From Rutstroemia sp. NJR-2017a BVV2 (taxonomy: Eukaryota; Ascomycota; Leotiomycetes; Helotiales; Rutstroemiaceae): DNA of 64,000 nucleotides. Of the stretch, positions 1-12,221 are shown one piece after another. The position numbers and the translations under genes were made by a program. Under the pieces are notes generated by a model that was not told the origin of the DNA, did not search any database, and saw nothing but the letters and a program-made list of their open reading frames with translations. Every line of letters begins with the position of its first letter. Within the stretch, counting starts at the first letter, position 1. Where the stretch lies: NCBI GenBank assembly GCA_002946415.1, contig NJPS01000010.1, positions 930,001 through 994,000 on the forward strand, given 5' to 3'.

Positions 1-1335
1 ACCGGAGAATAATCAGCTCCTGTGACGTTGCTGTAATAAAATCTCGATCGTGCGAGACAATGACAATAGTCGGTGGATTAGTCGGGGTCTCTCGCAACGT
101 TTCGATATACTTTTGAAGCCAGATTATGCCGAGAAGATCCAGGAAATTGGTAGGTTCGTCAAGGATGAGAATGTCGGTCGGCTGAAGAAGAACACTTGCT
201 AGGTTGGTTCGCATTCTCCATCCTCCCGATAGACTATTTACCTTCTTGTCTAAATGTCCTTTGGGGAATCCTAGACCGGAGAGAATGCTTCGTGCCTTAT
301 TTTCGATGTCAGTAAGTCTGGTTGGCTCAAGCTGCAACTGGAGTTCAGCAAGAAGTTCGGCAGCTGAATTTGTCTCTTCCTTTATGGTGGACTCGTCAAT
401 CTCGTCATCATTTTGACTGATACTAGGACACAAACTTAGCCTTTTATCCGACATGAAATAATAGGAACTCACTGCTCCTCCGATTCTGCGACAATCTTTT
501 CGAACGCAATCAAAGCCTTTCGAGCAGCCATGCCCCTGGTTCCACTTCGGAGCCTAGCATCTTTATCCTTTTCGAAAAGCTCTTTCTTGAGTCTTCCATG
601 CTTCACTTGACGAAAAGCCCGAACCGGGGTCAAGGCATTTTCGGGGTTATCGAGAGCTTTCGCAAGTACTTGGGAGCGTGTCAACTAAGAATGTGGAACA
701 GTGAAACAGAAGGATAACAATACGCACCATCAATCTCACGTTGAAACTCGCTCCTTGAGGTAGCCCTATCAATCACCTCTTCCCAAACAGAAAGTCCGCT
801 ACCTTCGGTCTTCCCAGGTGCGGACCCCTGTCCATTCGTCTCCTGATCATCATCCTTCGAATCCGCATCCGTCTGTTGCAAAATAGAAATCCTTGTTTGT
901 GTTGGAATCCCCGGGATCAGCTTTTCCGCAATCGCCTTCAGTAACGCTTTAATATAAACTGCGTGTCAGCCCTCGTTCTTATCTCCTATACAGCATAGAG
1001 ACATACTAGACTTCCCAGCGCCGTTCCTCCCGATCAACGCATAGCAAATACCGGCTTTCAGCTTGAGGCTAGCATTGGATAATATCTCCAGACCCTCTGC
1101 TCGCGCTTTTCCTTTTGGTTTCACAGCGGATTTCCCAGAAGACGTGACGGTGATATTCAGGCCTTCGATATCAAGCTAGAGTATGATAGACCGTGATCAG
1201 ACTCATCTTATGACGGGCAGAAGATCCCAGTATGTAGCGGGGAAATACCTCTTGGTAAACCGGGTTCTCTATGTGGAACCTGGTTTGTTTGCAAGAACAT
1301 AGAATTGTGGTTGCTGATTCTCCTTGAGACGTCAT
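1..1335 (-). CDS. ABC-F family ATPase, N-terminal part (runs off the window)
   Basis: Exons, minus strand: 1335-1249, 1175-1007, 958-728, 668-473, 422-1 (continues left). The start MTSQGESATTIL is the first ATG of the frame. The visible 368 residues hold the first ABC domain: Walker A GRNGAGKS, a long insert, the ABC signature LSGGWRMR, Walker B ILILDEPTNFLD and the H-loop IVSHDRDF. No membrane segments are seen, as expected for soluble ABC-F proteins, which work on ribosomes or ribosome assembly. Resemblance is to the Arb1/GCN20 group and, by the QQTD and DKDARLRSG blocks between Walker A and the signature, to the S. pombe SPCC825.01 type; that assignment is from memory of the family. The intron at 669-727 uses the acceptor after CCCAAG; a nearer TTAG acceptor would break the frame. 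The second ABC domain must lie outside the window. Confidence 0.9.
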
Positions 1336-2007
1336 GCTGGCTTGCGATATGGGAGTGCTCGTACTTTTTGGTAGTTTAATGAGATGACAAAATAGGAGAA
1401 CTTTGATGACAATTGAAGAAAGCAGAAAAATAATGGCTGGATAACCCAGTTGAGCTGAATACGTAAAATCCAGTTGAATTGAGGTTGTTGATGTTAAATA
1501 GCAAGACCGATGGTAGCACCAATCACAGCCAAGACTCGGCGACATGTTGAGATCTCTCGGCTCTCAATCGGCCTGACTCACACCAGAAACTTTCTTTTGT
1601 ATCGCGACATTTTGCATCTCACTCATTTGTGCAATTTTCTGGCAAATGGTTTAGAGCTGCCAACATTCTACGATGGCGATGGATTGACTCATACTTCATG
1701 CAAATGAGCAGAGAAAGAATTCGGCTGCCTGACAGGCTGTAAGGATGTCGTCGTCTGTGTCACTTTCCACATTCAACTTCAACCCATTGTGAACCTCGAC
1801 CAGTACCTTGTGCGGCTCGAAAATTCGCATGGACGAACTCCAAAGTCCATTGGCTGAAGCCATACGATATACTTATCACGTGCCTAATCCTTATCGCTGC
1901 AGGTTTACGTGTATATATAGTGGTGTTCTCCAATTCCGTCGTATGCAAATTCTATCTGTTTTTGCTGTATGTCGACTCACTAGCTGGATATTAATCAAGT
2001 GAACAAA
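1336..2007. promoter_or_regulatory. Divergent promoter, ABC-F gene / F-box gene
   Basis: This 672-bp stretch separates two divergent start codons. It holds a CACGTG E-box at 1877-1882 and a TATA-like TATATATA at 1912-1919, about 90 bp before the F-box start. I see no convincing additional gene. Confidence 0.45.
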
Positions 2008-2766
2008 ATGCATCCCGCACTTGCCATCCCCGAAATCCTCACCCTCATCTTCCAAGAATGCGACCACTCAACTCTCCTTTGCAATGCCCAGCGCGTTTCG
2101 AGAAGCTGGCACAACTTCATCAAAAGCTCGACCCCTCTTCAGCAAAAGTTGTTCTTTCTATCTAAGCCGGAAGATACTTACCCCACTTATAACACATTCC
2201 TTGCCAAAAAGTTCCCTCCCTGGTTCTCGTCGAAACACACATCATACGGCATCGACGCATTCTGCACAATGGAATGGTCTCCGGAAGATGAAATATACCG
2301 ATACGAAAAGGCTAGCTGGAGGGACATGCTGGTTGTCCAGCCTGCTGCTACGAAACTGCTTATTAAAGAGTTATCCAGCTCGGACGGTGGTATTTCGTAT
2401 CGGTCAGGAACCAAAGATGTCAATGATGGGGTTAGGATGGGATTACTTTACGACTATATCTCCAATCAAATGGATAAATCGAGGTCCCAAAGCACATTTG
2501 GAGTAGATTGGAGAGGGGTCGAGCAACATCCGTGGGAGGACCGACCGGTACACTATCCTATGACCTTACTTGGCCTGGATGAGACAGACAAAGAAGTGAA
2601 AGATAACGGCGGGGGCCAATGGGACGGCGTTGTCAAAGTTAATTATGCAATCATGTATACATGCTGCATCGATGAGATAGTATATCTTGAAGGGGAATTT
2701 CTATCCAGAGGATACAAGGATTTAGAGGGGATGGTGTGGAGTGAAGAAACGGAGTCGAATTGGTAG
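2008..2766 (+). CDS. F-box-like protein, 252 aa
   Basis: A single-exon frame starting at ATG 2008 (MHPALAIPEIL) and ending at TAG 2764-2766. The N-terminus (about residues 4-45: IPEILTLIF, then CNAQRVSRSWHNFI) fits the F-box pattern that binds Skp1 in SCF ubiquitin ligases. The rest resembles the common fungal F-box family with a SWRDMLVVQPA segment near residue 105 and a GLLYDY segment after it; no LRR, WD or kelch repeats are seen, so the substrate cannot be guessed. Such genes are numerous and fast-evolving in filamentous fungi. A TATA-like box lies about 90 bp upstream. F-box-like is well supported by pattern, the ubiquitin-ligase role is inference. Confidence 0.75.
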   Translation: MHPALAIPEILTLIFQECDHSTLLCNAQRVSRSWHNFIKSSTPLQQKLFFLSKPEDTYPTYNTFLAKKFPPWFSSKHTSYGIDAFCTMEWSPEDEIYRYEKASWRDMLVVQPAATKLLIKELSSSDGGISYRSGTKDVNDGVRMGLLYDYISNQMDKSRSQSTFGVDWRGVEQHPWEDRPVHYPMTLLGLDETDKEVKDNGGGQWDGVVKVNYAIMYTCCIDEIVYLEGEFLSRGYKDLEGMVWSEETESNW

Positions 2767-5068
2767 AGGCTCGAGGCCACCAAATGGTGCTGAGGGGCAT
2801 AGGACTGTATAATAGGCCCTTATGTAAGGCCTTGAAGTAGTTTCGCTTTGTGCAACAGGTCTTCTCAGCATCGCATTCAGCAGGAATGAGAACGCTAGAG
2901 AACTGAACTATCTGGTTGTTTTGGATTATGTATAGGAGATTGGAACCAGACCAACAGAGTTGAGCTTCGATACCTATTTTGTGTGTCTCTTTTGCAGCTT
3001 GGAAAGGTGCTTGAAAGAACAAAAGAACAGTGCTTAGACTCCAAAGAGTCGTTTACAGATTAGACACGATCCATGCCAGCAACATCAGTCCCTTGATATC
3101 ATGAAATATGCAGAGATTAGCAATTTTATTCAACATGTGCAAGTAATACATCTTATATCCGCATTACCCCGCTCCCAGGACTCAGATGACTACCATTATT
3201 AAAGAACTCAACCTGGCTGTCACCAGCAGTTCTGAAGTATTTCATTAAGTTCCGTCCCAGCTGTTGACTCTTACCATCTGTAGGACTGTTTTACCTGATT
3301 TTTACTTAACCTCTATCCTATTTCTTACGATCGATCCGCTGAGGGGCTCGAGCATAGTATTCGGATATCGCCAGGGGGCGTCACGGTGAGCTGCTCACAA
3401 CCATTGACATGCCAAGCTACTCCTGCCAGATATGAGTCAATATGACTATGTGAGAGAGCCACTTATACGCCACATGAATCACCCCGTACGACGTGGGCTG
3501 ACTAAGCATGGGCTCGAGGCGAATTGCGTTCTCACGATCCTTGCTGAGGGCGAACCTTTGACTTCACTGCTCAGTGCAACCAATTCCTTGTGTGTAAGAA
3601 CCTTGAGTTGTAATGAAAAAGCTGACTGACAAAATGGTCAAGGAAGGAACCTGAAAGTCTTGGCCTTGGACCATGTACCATACTTACGCGCAGTGATCCG
3701 AGAGATATACGGCATGCCTACCACTCGTAGATGTCCTAGCTAGTATTGCCGGCATCGATAGTGCTGAGTAAAGCTAGATGAGTCTGAGAGATACGCGGGC
3801 AATAATCGAAGCGTTATGTGGGCATTCTTTGTTAGAGTTCGAGATTGTGCCGGGGAAGATGTTAGTATAAGTCGTATGACTGAAGTATGTATGATCTGGC
3901 TTGTAAGGTTTGGGACTTCGATATTTCAGCCCTGTGGGAACTTGTATGGGAAGACCAGAAACACCTCACCTTGGCAGAAAGACCATTTCTTGAATTTAGA
4001 CCCATGTTTGAGGTTGAAGCTTTCTTCGTAACTGCATGTGGTGTGACATTGTATAAGTCGCTTGTTTTGTAACGCCTTCCGTGGGAGGGGTAAGCGAAAG
4101 CCGGCGAGTAGATCTGTCAAACCAGCATTGAGTGATTTAGCCTGTGAGAATGTCAATATTTAGATGTCCCAGTTACTTTGCTCTTCTTTGGAATGGTGTT
4201 CCATGAAAATAGAGTGTTCCGTGCAAAGCCGTCCTGGCACAATGTTGCGAAACTCATCGACTTCATTTTCTACCATATATCAATACTGAAATCCAGAACA
4301 TAGTTGTACCACTGTCCCATGATCGCGTGTGGGAAGCTATTCAAGGTGTTGCGTGGGTTGGTTCAGCATATAGAGTATGAGGCTTGCGGAGTTATGAGAT
4401 TCGGACAACTCCAACAGGTGTCAGGTGGCAAAGAATGGGGTGGATAGCATGTTAGGAAAGACGATGTCATTTGAAATACAGCTGCAGGAGCGAACCCAAG
4501 TTTTTCGGAAGTGCTCTGCTAGTTGAGGGATGATAAGATATCCATCAGCGCTCAGTGTGTTTCGGCAAGCGTTAGGCGTGAACTGGAGTTAAACCCCTAT
4601 ATTTGACGGCTTGTAACAATAGAATGCCCAAGAGATCAAAGCAACTGTGCTTTCTCAAGGGTTTCACGGTTTGACCACGACTCAACAGTGAACATGACAT
4701 TTGTCCAACTTGAGTCATACACTTCGGCCTTCTAAGGAGTGTGAACAGCCTTGGAGGAGCGTGACGGAGAACATGTGCAAGAAAGTGTGATTGTAGAATA
4801 TCCCATCATCAGGTAAGGAAGTGTATCAAAATTCATACAGTCTCTATAACTACAGTTGCGCGAAGACCAACCAACTATCGCCCCCTACTATTCCCTATTC
4901 AGCCTATCTATCACTGAAAATCTGGGACTTCCTCAATCGGACTCGTCAACGACAAATATTGTATCTATCTGGAAGTAATGCATGCACGCTCGCTATTATA
5001 TGTTTGAACCAACTAAAAACGACAGGATAAGAACAAAGTTTTGTAGAATGATAGGATTTGTCGAAGAT
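2767..5068. other. Gene-free stretch, 2.3 kb
   Basis: Only frames under about 125 codons, none with recognisable motifs or splice-linked partners. Two short overlapping frames at 3816-4072 (plus) are the least random-looking but match nothing I know. No tRNA, LTR or terminal inverted repeat was seen. It probably holds the 3' UTRs of the flanking genes plus spacer. Confidence 0.5.
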
Positions 5069-7275
5069 CTACTCAATCCTCTTCTTTCCTTCTTCGGCAT
5101 TTGTGTACCGTGCCGTACTCAAGACTCTTTCGTGCCCAGCTACCAACCCCCCAATCACTTTGTCTTTACGCACATTGCCAATGGCTTCAAGGTAGCCTTC
5201 TGTTGCCCATGGTCTAGGATTCAGTTTGGGCCAGTTAACCTGTTATTGTCAGCTTACTGATTGACACGTGAGAGCGGGGTGGAACTTACATATAACATGC
5301 CATTGGCATAAATGAATCTTAAAGACCAAGCTCCTACCACAAGCCAGAAGAGAATGAAGATTCTCAGCGGTAGAACTGTGGCATTAGGAAGCCGAGGTGT
5401 AAGAAGTCCTACGAGGACGAAAAATACACTGAAAGCAAGAATGTATGGTATGCTTTGGATTAGTAGAGGTCGTTTATCGGCGAAAATGTATTGTGAGCCA
5501 ATACTGGAGTTACTAGGAAGGTAGTATCCTAGGAAAAGATCGAACGAGTCTTGCTTAGGACCATCCATAAAGTTGTTCCTCGCATATCTGGTAATTGAGT
5601 TTGAAAGATCCTGAAGAGCACCAGCCTTTGTTCGAACACCGGTACGGGTGAAATCTGTTTTGAGGGCACCGGTTCCGGAATAAGATTTCGAGACAACATC
5701 GGCATTATCAGCCCAAAGCTTGCGGAAAAGGATTTCGAAATCGGAGTCGGCCGAAGTAAAAGTCTCGCCACGGCTGAGCACACCAAGATCTGTCAACTGA
5801 CGGTTCAAAGTCCAGCGACCAAGCATGCTTTGGACAACGTTTGTTCGGTCGAGACAATCCATGCAATTCGTACGAACAACACTGGTTTGATGATTACGAA
5901 TTTCGAGGCGGCCTTCGGCATCACCTGGGATGTCAGCACCACGGAAGTATTGTTGTGCTTCTAGAGCAGAGCTCAGCTGATCCAGAAGCAACTGAGCTCG
6001 ATGCCACTTCAATCCTTTGGTTTCATTGTGAAAGTCAAAGTACACGTAGTGGAGTCTATCCATTTCCTGTCTTCGACCGTTTGGTTCCACAACATGGAAC
6101 TTCTCATCCGTAATCTGGTCGCCTTGCCTAGCTTCAGATGGCGCGGACACCAAGATTTTGACCATCTGTTCGTATGCCTCCTTTACCCGCTGTTCGCGAC
6201 CTTTCTGATTTACCAGATTTACCAAGTAATTGTCTCCATAAATGCGGATTTGCTCGTCAAAGTGTGCTCTAGCAGCAGAGACTGCGGTTTCAACCCCACG
6301 GATTTGAAGTTTTGGCGTGTAATGCAAGGTGTTGATCTCAGCCCAGAACACTGGGACGCTTCCTCTGGTCTGCACGTACGACATTATCTGCACTTCCTTA
6401 CCTCCTGTCCCACCAACCTTACTATTCTGAAGACCGGTACCGCTACCAAAACCACCCAAGGCAGTTGCACCATCATTAAGGATAATGATCTGCTCAGTCT
6501 CGTTGAAGTTCGACACGTTGCCATCCTCATCTATACCTCTGGAGAAATACCTTGTTCCAGCACGAAACCTTGATCGACGTGTGATCAACACCATTGTTAC
6601 CGGCGTCGACTTGATCTTAGTAGGAACTATTTCAAGCATTCCGAATATAACCGGCAAAATGTACGGGTCAACTCCAGGTTGTTGCCCATGCTGATACCGA
6701 GAACCAGATGTGCGGAAGTCGATCAGATCTGACTGCACGAACCTGTTCCAGAAAAATCGCTGGTCTGCACGTTTCCACAAAGGTGCTGAGGTATCGAGTT
6801 GCGACTGTCGCTGGAATGTATTTGTAATGTCGGAAGAATATGAAAAGTACATCGGGCCGGAGTTAATGAAAGTCTTGAGAAGGTTGAGGTAGGTATCTTC
6901 GTCCTGATCGCGCAGAGGCCGTTCTCGAAGCGGTAGAAACTCTGTTGCGATAACTCTGTATATCATATGGCCCTTCAGTCTTCCCATGGGTTGCGCCTTC
7001 GTAATTACGATAATGTACTTGTCTGGCACGAATCAGTTCCAACTCCTGAAGAACGGTACTTTTTGTTTACCCAGCCGCAGTTTGATTATCCCCAGTATAC
7101 CGGCAATACTCGACACACGTTTTCCTCCCAGGAGTGGTCCATCGTTGAGGCGCAAATCGCCAGAGGGACGATCAACCACTAATGTTGGTGCCGAGGGGGA
7201 ACTTGGAGAAGTAAAAGCATAATGGGAAGTTGAAGCGTGGACATTTATATCCCGGAATGGTAAAGAGCTTGCCAT
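5069..7275 (-). CDS. sac1: SAC1-type phosphoinositide (PI4P) phosphatase, 702 aa
   Basis: Exons: 7275-7071, 7022-5290, 5239-5069. The intron at 7023-7070 joins IKLRL to DKYIIVITKA; the one at 5240-5289 joins ANGMLY to VNWPKLNPRPWA, restoring the conserved C-terminus that the uninterrupted frame loses. The protein has an N-terminal Sac domain with the catalytic CX5R loop CMDCLDRT (Cys about residue 455), and two hydrophobic segments at about 590-645 that anchor Sac1 in ER/Golgi membranes. Family knowledge: it removes the 4-phosphate from phosphatidylinositol-4-phosphate at ER contact sites and Golgi. Length matches fungal Sac1 allowing for an N-terminal extension (a Ser/Pro-rich segment around residues 15-35). 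The gene is divergent from the Rab5 gene with 688 bp between start codons. Confidence 0.95.
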
Positions 7276-7963
7276 GCTGATTCTATGCCAGCCTTAAGAA
7301 GAATCGCGTGCGAGTGTTCTCACAAACCGTCTGGCAGGAAGTGTTCAGTTGAGTAACTTGTTGGGCTTGATATAGCTGTCTTCTAATTCGAAGCTCGGAG
7401 GCTCACTGACTGTACTGTACGTATCTAAAATTAACCTTCGCGGGTAAAATAAAGTCACCCCTTTGCTATCAATAAACCGCTCCACATGTTCCAAATCTCT
7501 TAGACACTTCAACTACTTCAATAACATTTTTCATTTATATATGGAACAGTTACAGATTACTTCATCTTACACCATAGCAAAGGCATTTGTGAATAGAGAG
7601 GATAATTTCTACACAAACATGAGAATTGTACTATTTTATGAAGGTCTTCATCAACTTTCTTCATCGCAATGAGCCGGTTTGTTCAGCCTTCTCGAGAGTG
7701 AATCTAGCCACCGTAAATAGATTGACCCTCAAAGACAATGTCCCACGTGATTGTCGTCCGTGTAATCGAAGCGATCGTCGTCACTTCCAGGTTGAGCTGT
7801 TGTTACTCCAGAATCAAGATAACCTTTTTCAAACTTGCCTCCGCCATTTTACTTTTCGGGATCATTTGACAGATATACCAACAACTCGCATATACAGCAA
7901 CAACACCACCCTCGCTGACACTACCCATCCATCCCATCATCAGCTCGCATTCAGAAATCCAAC
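7276..7963. promoter_or_regulatory. Divergent promoter, sac1 / Rab5 gene
   Basis: 688 bp between the two start codons. A CACGTGA E-box-like site is at 7744-7750. Around 7470-7660 the sequence is A+T-rich. I see no separate gene. Confidence 0.4.
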
Positions 7964-8954
7964 ATGGCTGCTCGAGGTCCACCAGGCTCCCGAACTGGGA
8001 ATTCTCGATTTGCGCAATTCAAACTAGTATTACTTGGTACGTAGTCTCGATGACCTCAAGGGTTGCGCTGGATTGATACTGATGCTTTCTTATAGGGGAG
8101 TCCGCAGTTGGAAAGGTACAGGCATTCGATGTCAGATACTTCATGGTCAATACTGATGCATCAAACAGAGTTCTCTAGTTCTGCGATTTGTTAAGGTATT
8201 TATTAAATTCTCTCGGAAGAGTGTTTGTTAGTGCTAAATTATTATGTAGGATCAATTCGACGACTGTGAGTATGCCTTCGATCAAATTAAGTCTGGTGTC
8301 GAGATTCGTGGACATGCTGAGCACATTTGTCGGCGCTTGAACAAAGACGGCGTTGCTGACCATAATTTGCAGACCGTGAAAGTACTATCGGCGCAGCATT
8401 TTTAACCCAAACGATATCACTCGACGAAAATACGACTGTGAAGTTTGAAATATGGGACACTGCAGGACAAGAAAGATACAAGTCTCTTGCACCTATGTAC
8501 TACCGAAATGCCAACTGCGCAGTGGTAGTTTACGATATTACCCAGGCGGTATGCTGCCCTGATTCATTTGCATAACCATTTACACCAACTAACTGTTTCA
8601 TAGGCTTCGTTGGATAAGGCCAAACAATGGGTGAAAGAACTCCAGAGACAAGCAAATGAGAACATTATCATCGCTTTAGCCGGCAACAAACTCGATTTGG
8701 TTACCGAGCAACCCGACAAACGTGCTATTACGACAGAAGACGCCTCGGGATATGCTAGGGAAGCCGGATTATTATTCTTCGAGACTTCTGCCAAGACGTC
8801 TGAGAATGTGAGAGAATTATTCACAGCGATTGCAAAGAAGTTGCCATTAGACCAAGCTGGTCCAAGGAACCCAAGAGCCGGCCAACGCGGAACTGGCGTA
8901 GATTTGAGACCAGAGGCGCCAGGAACACAAGGCGCTGGGGGTTGCGCCTGTTAG
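7964..8954 (+). CDS. Rab5-type small GTPase (Vps21/Ypt5 family), 220 aa
   Basis: Exons: 7964-8036, 8096-8115, 8169-8195, 8250-8265, 8373-8548, 8604-8954. Joined, they give a complete Rab: P-loop GESAVGKSS (from residue 25), switch I around [10 protein letters not shown], switch [11 protein letters not shown], base-recognition NKLD and TSAK, and a C-terminal GGCAC with two cysteines for geranylgeranylation. The FLTQ segment and [18 protein letters not shown] are typical of Rab5. Family role: early endosome fusion and transport to the vacuole, active when GTP- and membrane-bound. Exons 2-4 are only 20, 27 and 16 nt, so gene finders may miss them. The ATG at 7964 follows an A/C-rich leader and gives the expected short N-terminal extension. 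Confidence 0.95.
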
Positions 8955-9684
8955 GAGAATTTGTGATAGATAGGCGGTGGGCGGAGTATAGAACATGGTT
9001 GGGGATAAGAACCTTTGATACCAAGAATGAGAGCTGCTGTCGAGGCTGCCTTCCTCAGATAGTGTTCATTTTTTGGGATGAGATTGGTTGGATGAAGGCC
9101 GCTGCATTATACGTGGTTCCTTCGACATTCACGAGAACAGTCTTTTTAATACCTTGATGTCTCTTGAGTTATCGTGGCAGGTTATTGATTTGCAGCAGAA
9201 TTCTGCTTGCCAGGCGCGAGAGGGTTTACTTTTTCATGGATTAGTTCTGTGGCATTTTGGGTTTGTAAGATATGCAATAGAACCTGCATTTAAATAATTT
9301 ATGATTGCACAATATCATCTAGTAACGATTAACTCGAACTACTATCTGGCTGGAATAAAAGACGATGAAGTGCTCTTAGCAATTTATATGGCATGCCTAC
9401 GAGACAGCTACCCAGCAGCAGCAGGTATTGGAAGTGTCGATGGTCGGTGAGTACACCCGTGTTGATCCGTCCTGTCTTTACACCAGTAGCCTTGCAGCCT
9501 TTCCTAAAAATTCCCACCCTGGCTTTTCTGCATCATCGCTGCTAATGGCTGTTGGTCCGAGCTTTTGATGGAACTTGAAAGTGTTTTTATCCAGAAATCC
9601 ATATATTGCTTAAAGTTGCCCCGAGCACGAGACTTTCAACAACACCAACTCTCATTAATCACTTGTCGCTCGACGCAGCCCGTC
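8955..9684. other. Spacer between Rab5 gene and MIC60 gene
   Basis: 730 bp holding the Rab5 3' UTR and the MIC60 promoter. Only short shadow frames; nothing recognised. Confidence 0.4.
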
Positions 9685-11804
9685 ATGCTGCGAGCTTCTC
9701 TTCGATCGTCGAGAGCGCTTGGGCTCAGGTCCAACGCTGTCGGTGCAGGATATCAATGGAGAGCGCAAGCTGGCCGGGTGTTATCGGATAGCATGGTAGG
9801 TAGCTTTCAATGAACCCATTCTGATTCAATTGAATACCAGGATAACTGATATATTGCTGTTGCAGAGGACTTATGCAGATAAACCGAGCATTCATGATCC
9901 AACGCCCCCAGTACTTCCAGGATCTGCCAGCCCCGCTACGTCTGAACCATTACCACAAGGCCCAGTAGTGACAGCTAACACGGCTACTCCGACTCCAGCT
10001 ACTCCAACTTCTACTACGATTCCCGTTGAAAATGTTCCACGTCTCCCTCCAAGTCCTCCTCCAGCACGTCCTGCTGCAACTCCACCACCCCCACCTCCAG
10101 CAGCAAAGCCAAAACCACGACGATTCTTTCGTAAATTCTTCACGACATTATTCCTCCTCACTACACTCGGTTTCGGCGGCGGCGTCTATTACTCTCGGGT
10201 CAATGACAACTTCCATGATTTCTTTACAGAATACGTACCCTTTGGAGAGGAGGCTGTTCTTTACTTCGAAGAACAGGAATTCCGGAAAAGATTTCCGTCA
10301 ATCATAAACCGCTCGCACAAGCCCAGAGACACCGGCGAGCAGATCAGAATACCAAGTCAAAGTGGGGTTTCATGGAGGGTTGCAGATGAAAACAAAACTC
10401 CTTCGGGTGGGCAAGGAAAGGGATCAGAAGCCATTCAAACCCCCCAAGAGGCACATAGAAGCGACAGAGTTAAAGCCGTTGAAAACGTGAAGAAGGGCGG
10501 ATCTCCAGTCAAGGCAGCCGACAGCCAACCGACCACAAAGCCAGCACCAGCACCAGCTCCGGCTCCTGCTCTCCCATCGAACCGGACGTCAAAAGAGCCC
10601 GAAGTCAATGAGCCGTCCAGAGCACCTGAAAAGATTACACGGATCGACCCCATCAACATTGCGAATGCTGAAGAGCCTGTAGTGCAGGAATTAGTTAAAA
10701 TCATGAATGACATTATTGCGGTTGTCAATGCAGATAACGCCAACGCCAGGTTCACATCGACCATGGACAAGGCAAAGGCAGAACTGAACCGAGTTGGAAG
10801 CAAAATTCTAGGCATGAAGGAAATAGCCTTGAAGGAGGCAGATGCGAAAATCAAGGCAAACGAATCTGAATTCGATCGTGCCGCCATGCAACTTATGCAA
10901 AACTTCAAGAATCAGCAAGCAGAACAAGAAGCTCAATTCCGAGCCGAATATGAGGCAGAGCGCCAGAGAATCCACGAAAACTATGAGAAAAAACTACAGG
11001 CTGAACTCGATCGTGCGAATGAGGTCAACGAGCAAAAGCTAAAGAATCGACTGATGGAGCAAGCAGTAGAGCTTAAGCGGGCATTCCTAGCCGATGTAAA
11101 GGACCGTGTTGAGCAAGAACGAGAGGGTCGCCTTGGCAAGCTCTCTGATCTGTCGAATACCGTCCATGACCTAGAAAAGCTTACCGGCGACTGGAACTCG
11201 GTTATTGACGAAAACCTCAAAACTCAGCATCTTCACGTGGCTGTCGAAGCCGTTCGTGCTAACTTAGAAAAGTCTCAAATGCCGCGACCTTTCACAAGAG
11301 AACTTGCAGCTCTAAAGGAGATCGCCTCTGATGATCCAGTCGTCAACGCGGCAATTGCATCCATCAACCCTGTTGCTTATCAGCGTGGTGTACCTAGCTC
11401 AGCTGCATTAATCGACCGATTCCGTCGTGTTGCTGCTGAAGTCCGAAAAGCTTCCTTGCTACCCGAAGAAGCTGGTGTTGCTAGTCACGCCTCAAGTTAC
11501 GTGCTTAGCAAGCTCCTCTTCAAGAAGAAGGGCCTGGCAACCGGTGACGATGTAGAAAGCATCCTGACTCGAACAGAGACTTTCCTCGAAGAGGGTGATC
11601 TTGATGGTGCAGCTAGAGAAATGAACGGCTTGAAGGGGTGGGCGAAGACTCTGAGTAAAGATTGGTTGAGTGAAGTGAGAAAAGTTCTTGAGGTACAACA
11701 GGCTCTCGATGTAAGTGTTTTCCCCAACCATTGTCACATTTAAGCCCTAACATAAATAGGTAATTGCAACGGAGGCGAGACTGCAGAGTTTGAGAGTTGA
11801 ATAG
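9685..11804 (+). CDS. MIC60: MICOS subunit MIC60 (mitofilin), 666 aa
   Basis: Exons: 9685-9795, 9866-11710, 11760-11804. Exon 1 encodes an Arg/Ser-rich mitochondrial presequence (MLRASLRSSRALGLRS). Then a Pro/Thr-rich linker with a run of prolines, a basic stretch (RRFFRK) and one transmembrane segment at about 125-147 (FLLTTLGFGGGVYY), a second low-complexity Ala/Pro part, a long coiled coil rich in Glu/Lys/Gln (about 330-480), and the C-terminal mitofilin domain. Family role: inner-membrane scaffold that forms crista junctions and contacts the outer membrane. The last 14 residues come from a 45-nt exon (VIATEARL..); reading through the last intron would add a wrong tail. Length fits fungal Mic60. 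Confidence 0.93.
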
Positions 11805-12221
11805 AGCAATACCACAGTTTCTGTTCTTCTTCCTTTGTACATGAGCTCAGATGGTGATAATCAGTCAGTCACTAGCTGGCTGTGTGTACGGATTACAAAA
11901 TATTAGACCATGTATTTTATACCTGTTTACATGATCATTTCCCACTTATATAATGCTGTATCAATGTTCGTGACTCGCTGCACCGAAACCAAAGAAGCTT
12001 CTACTCTTAGAGAGACAGCGTTTTGAGGATGTAGTTGTCGACATGCATGATACAAAGTGGCCTTTGATGTAAGACGCCACTAGACAACTATCTGTTAGCT
12101 TTTAATTAAACATCTCAAGTCTTTCATGCAGCTCTCCGACATCCTCATTGAGAGTAAAAGCATTATCTTGAGTTTTGGCTGCTGCAATTTGAATTTTACG
12201 TTTCTTATCGTCTACTTGAAT
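11805..12221. other. Convergent 3' spacer
   Basis: 417 bp between the 3' ends of MIC60 (+) and the MFS gene (-). A+T-rich in places; presumably polyadenylation regions. No gene seen. Confidence 0.4.

Noticed and set aside
2021..2506. 161-codon frame overlapping the F-box gene
   Set aside because: Shifted frame of the F-box gene; the 252-aa frame has the recognisable F-box.
3816..4156. Possible decayed gene from overlapping short frames on both strands
   Set aside because: No homology recognised, no splice-linked exons, no start context; chance openness is enough.
6001..6573. 190-codon plus frame across SAC1
   Set aside because: Antisense shadow of the SAC1 catalytic exon; no motif.
10435..10908. 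157-codon minus frame over MIC60
   Set aside because: Antisense of the coiled-coil and Pro/Ala-rich region; no independent support.
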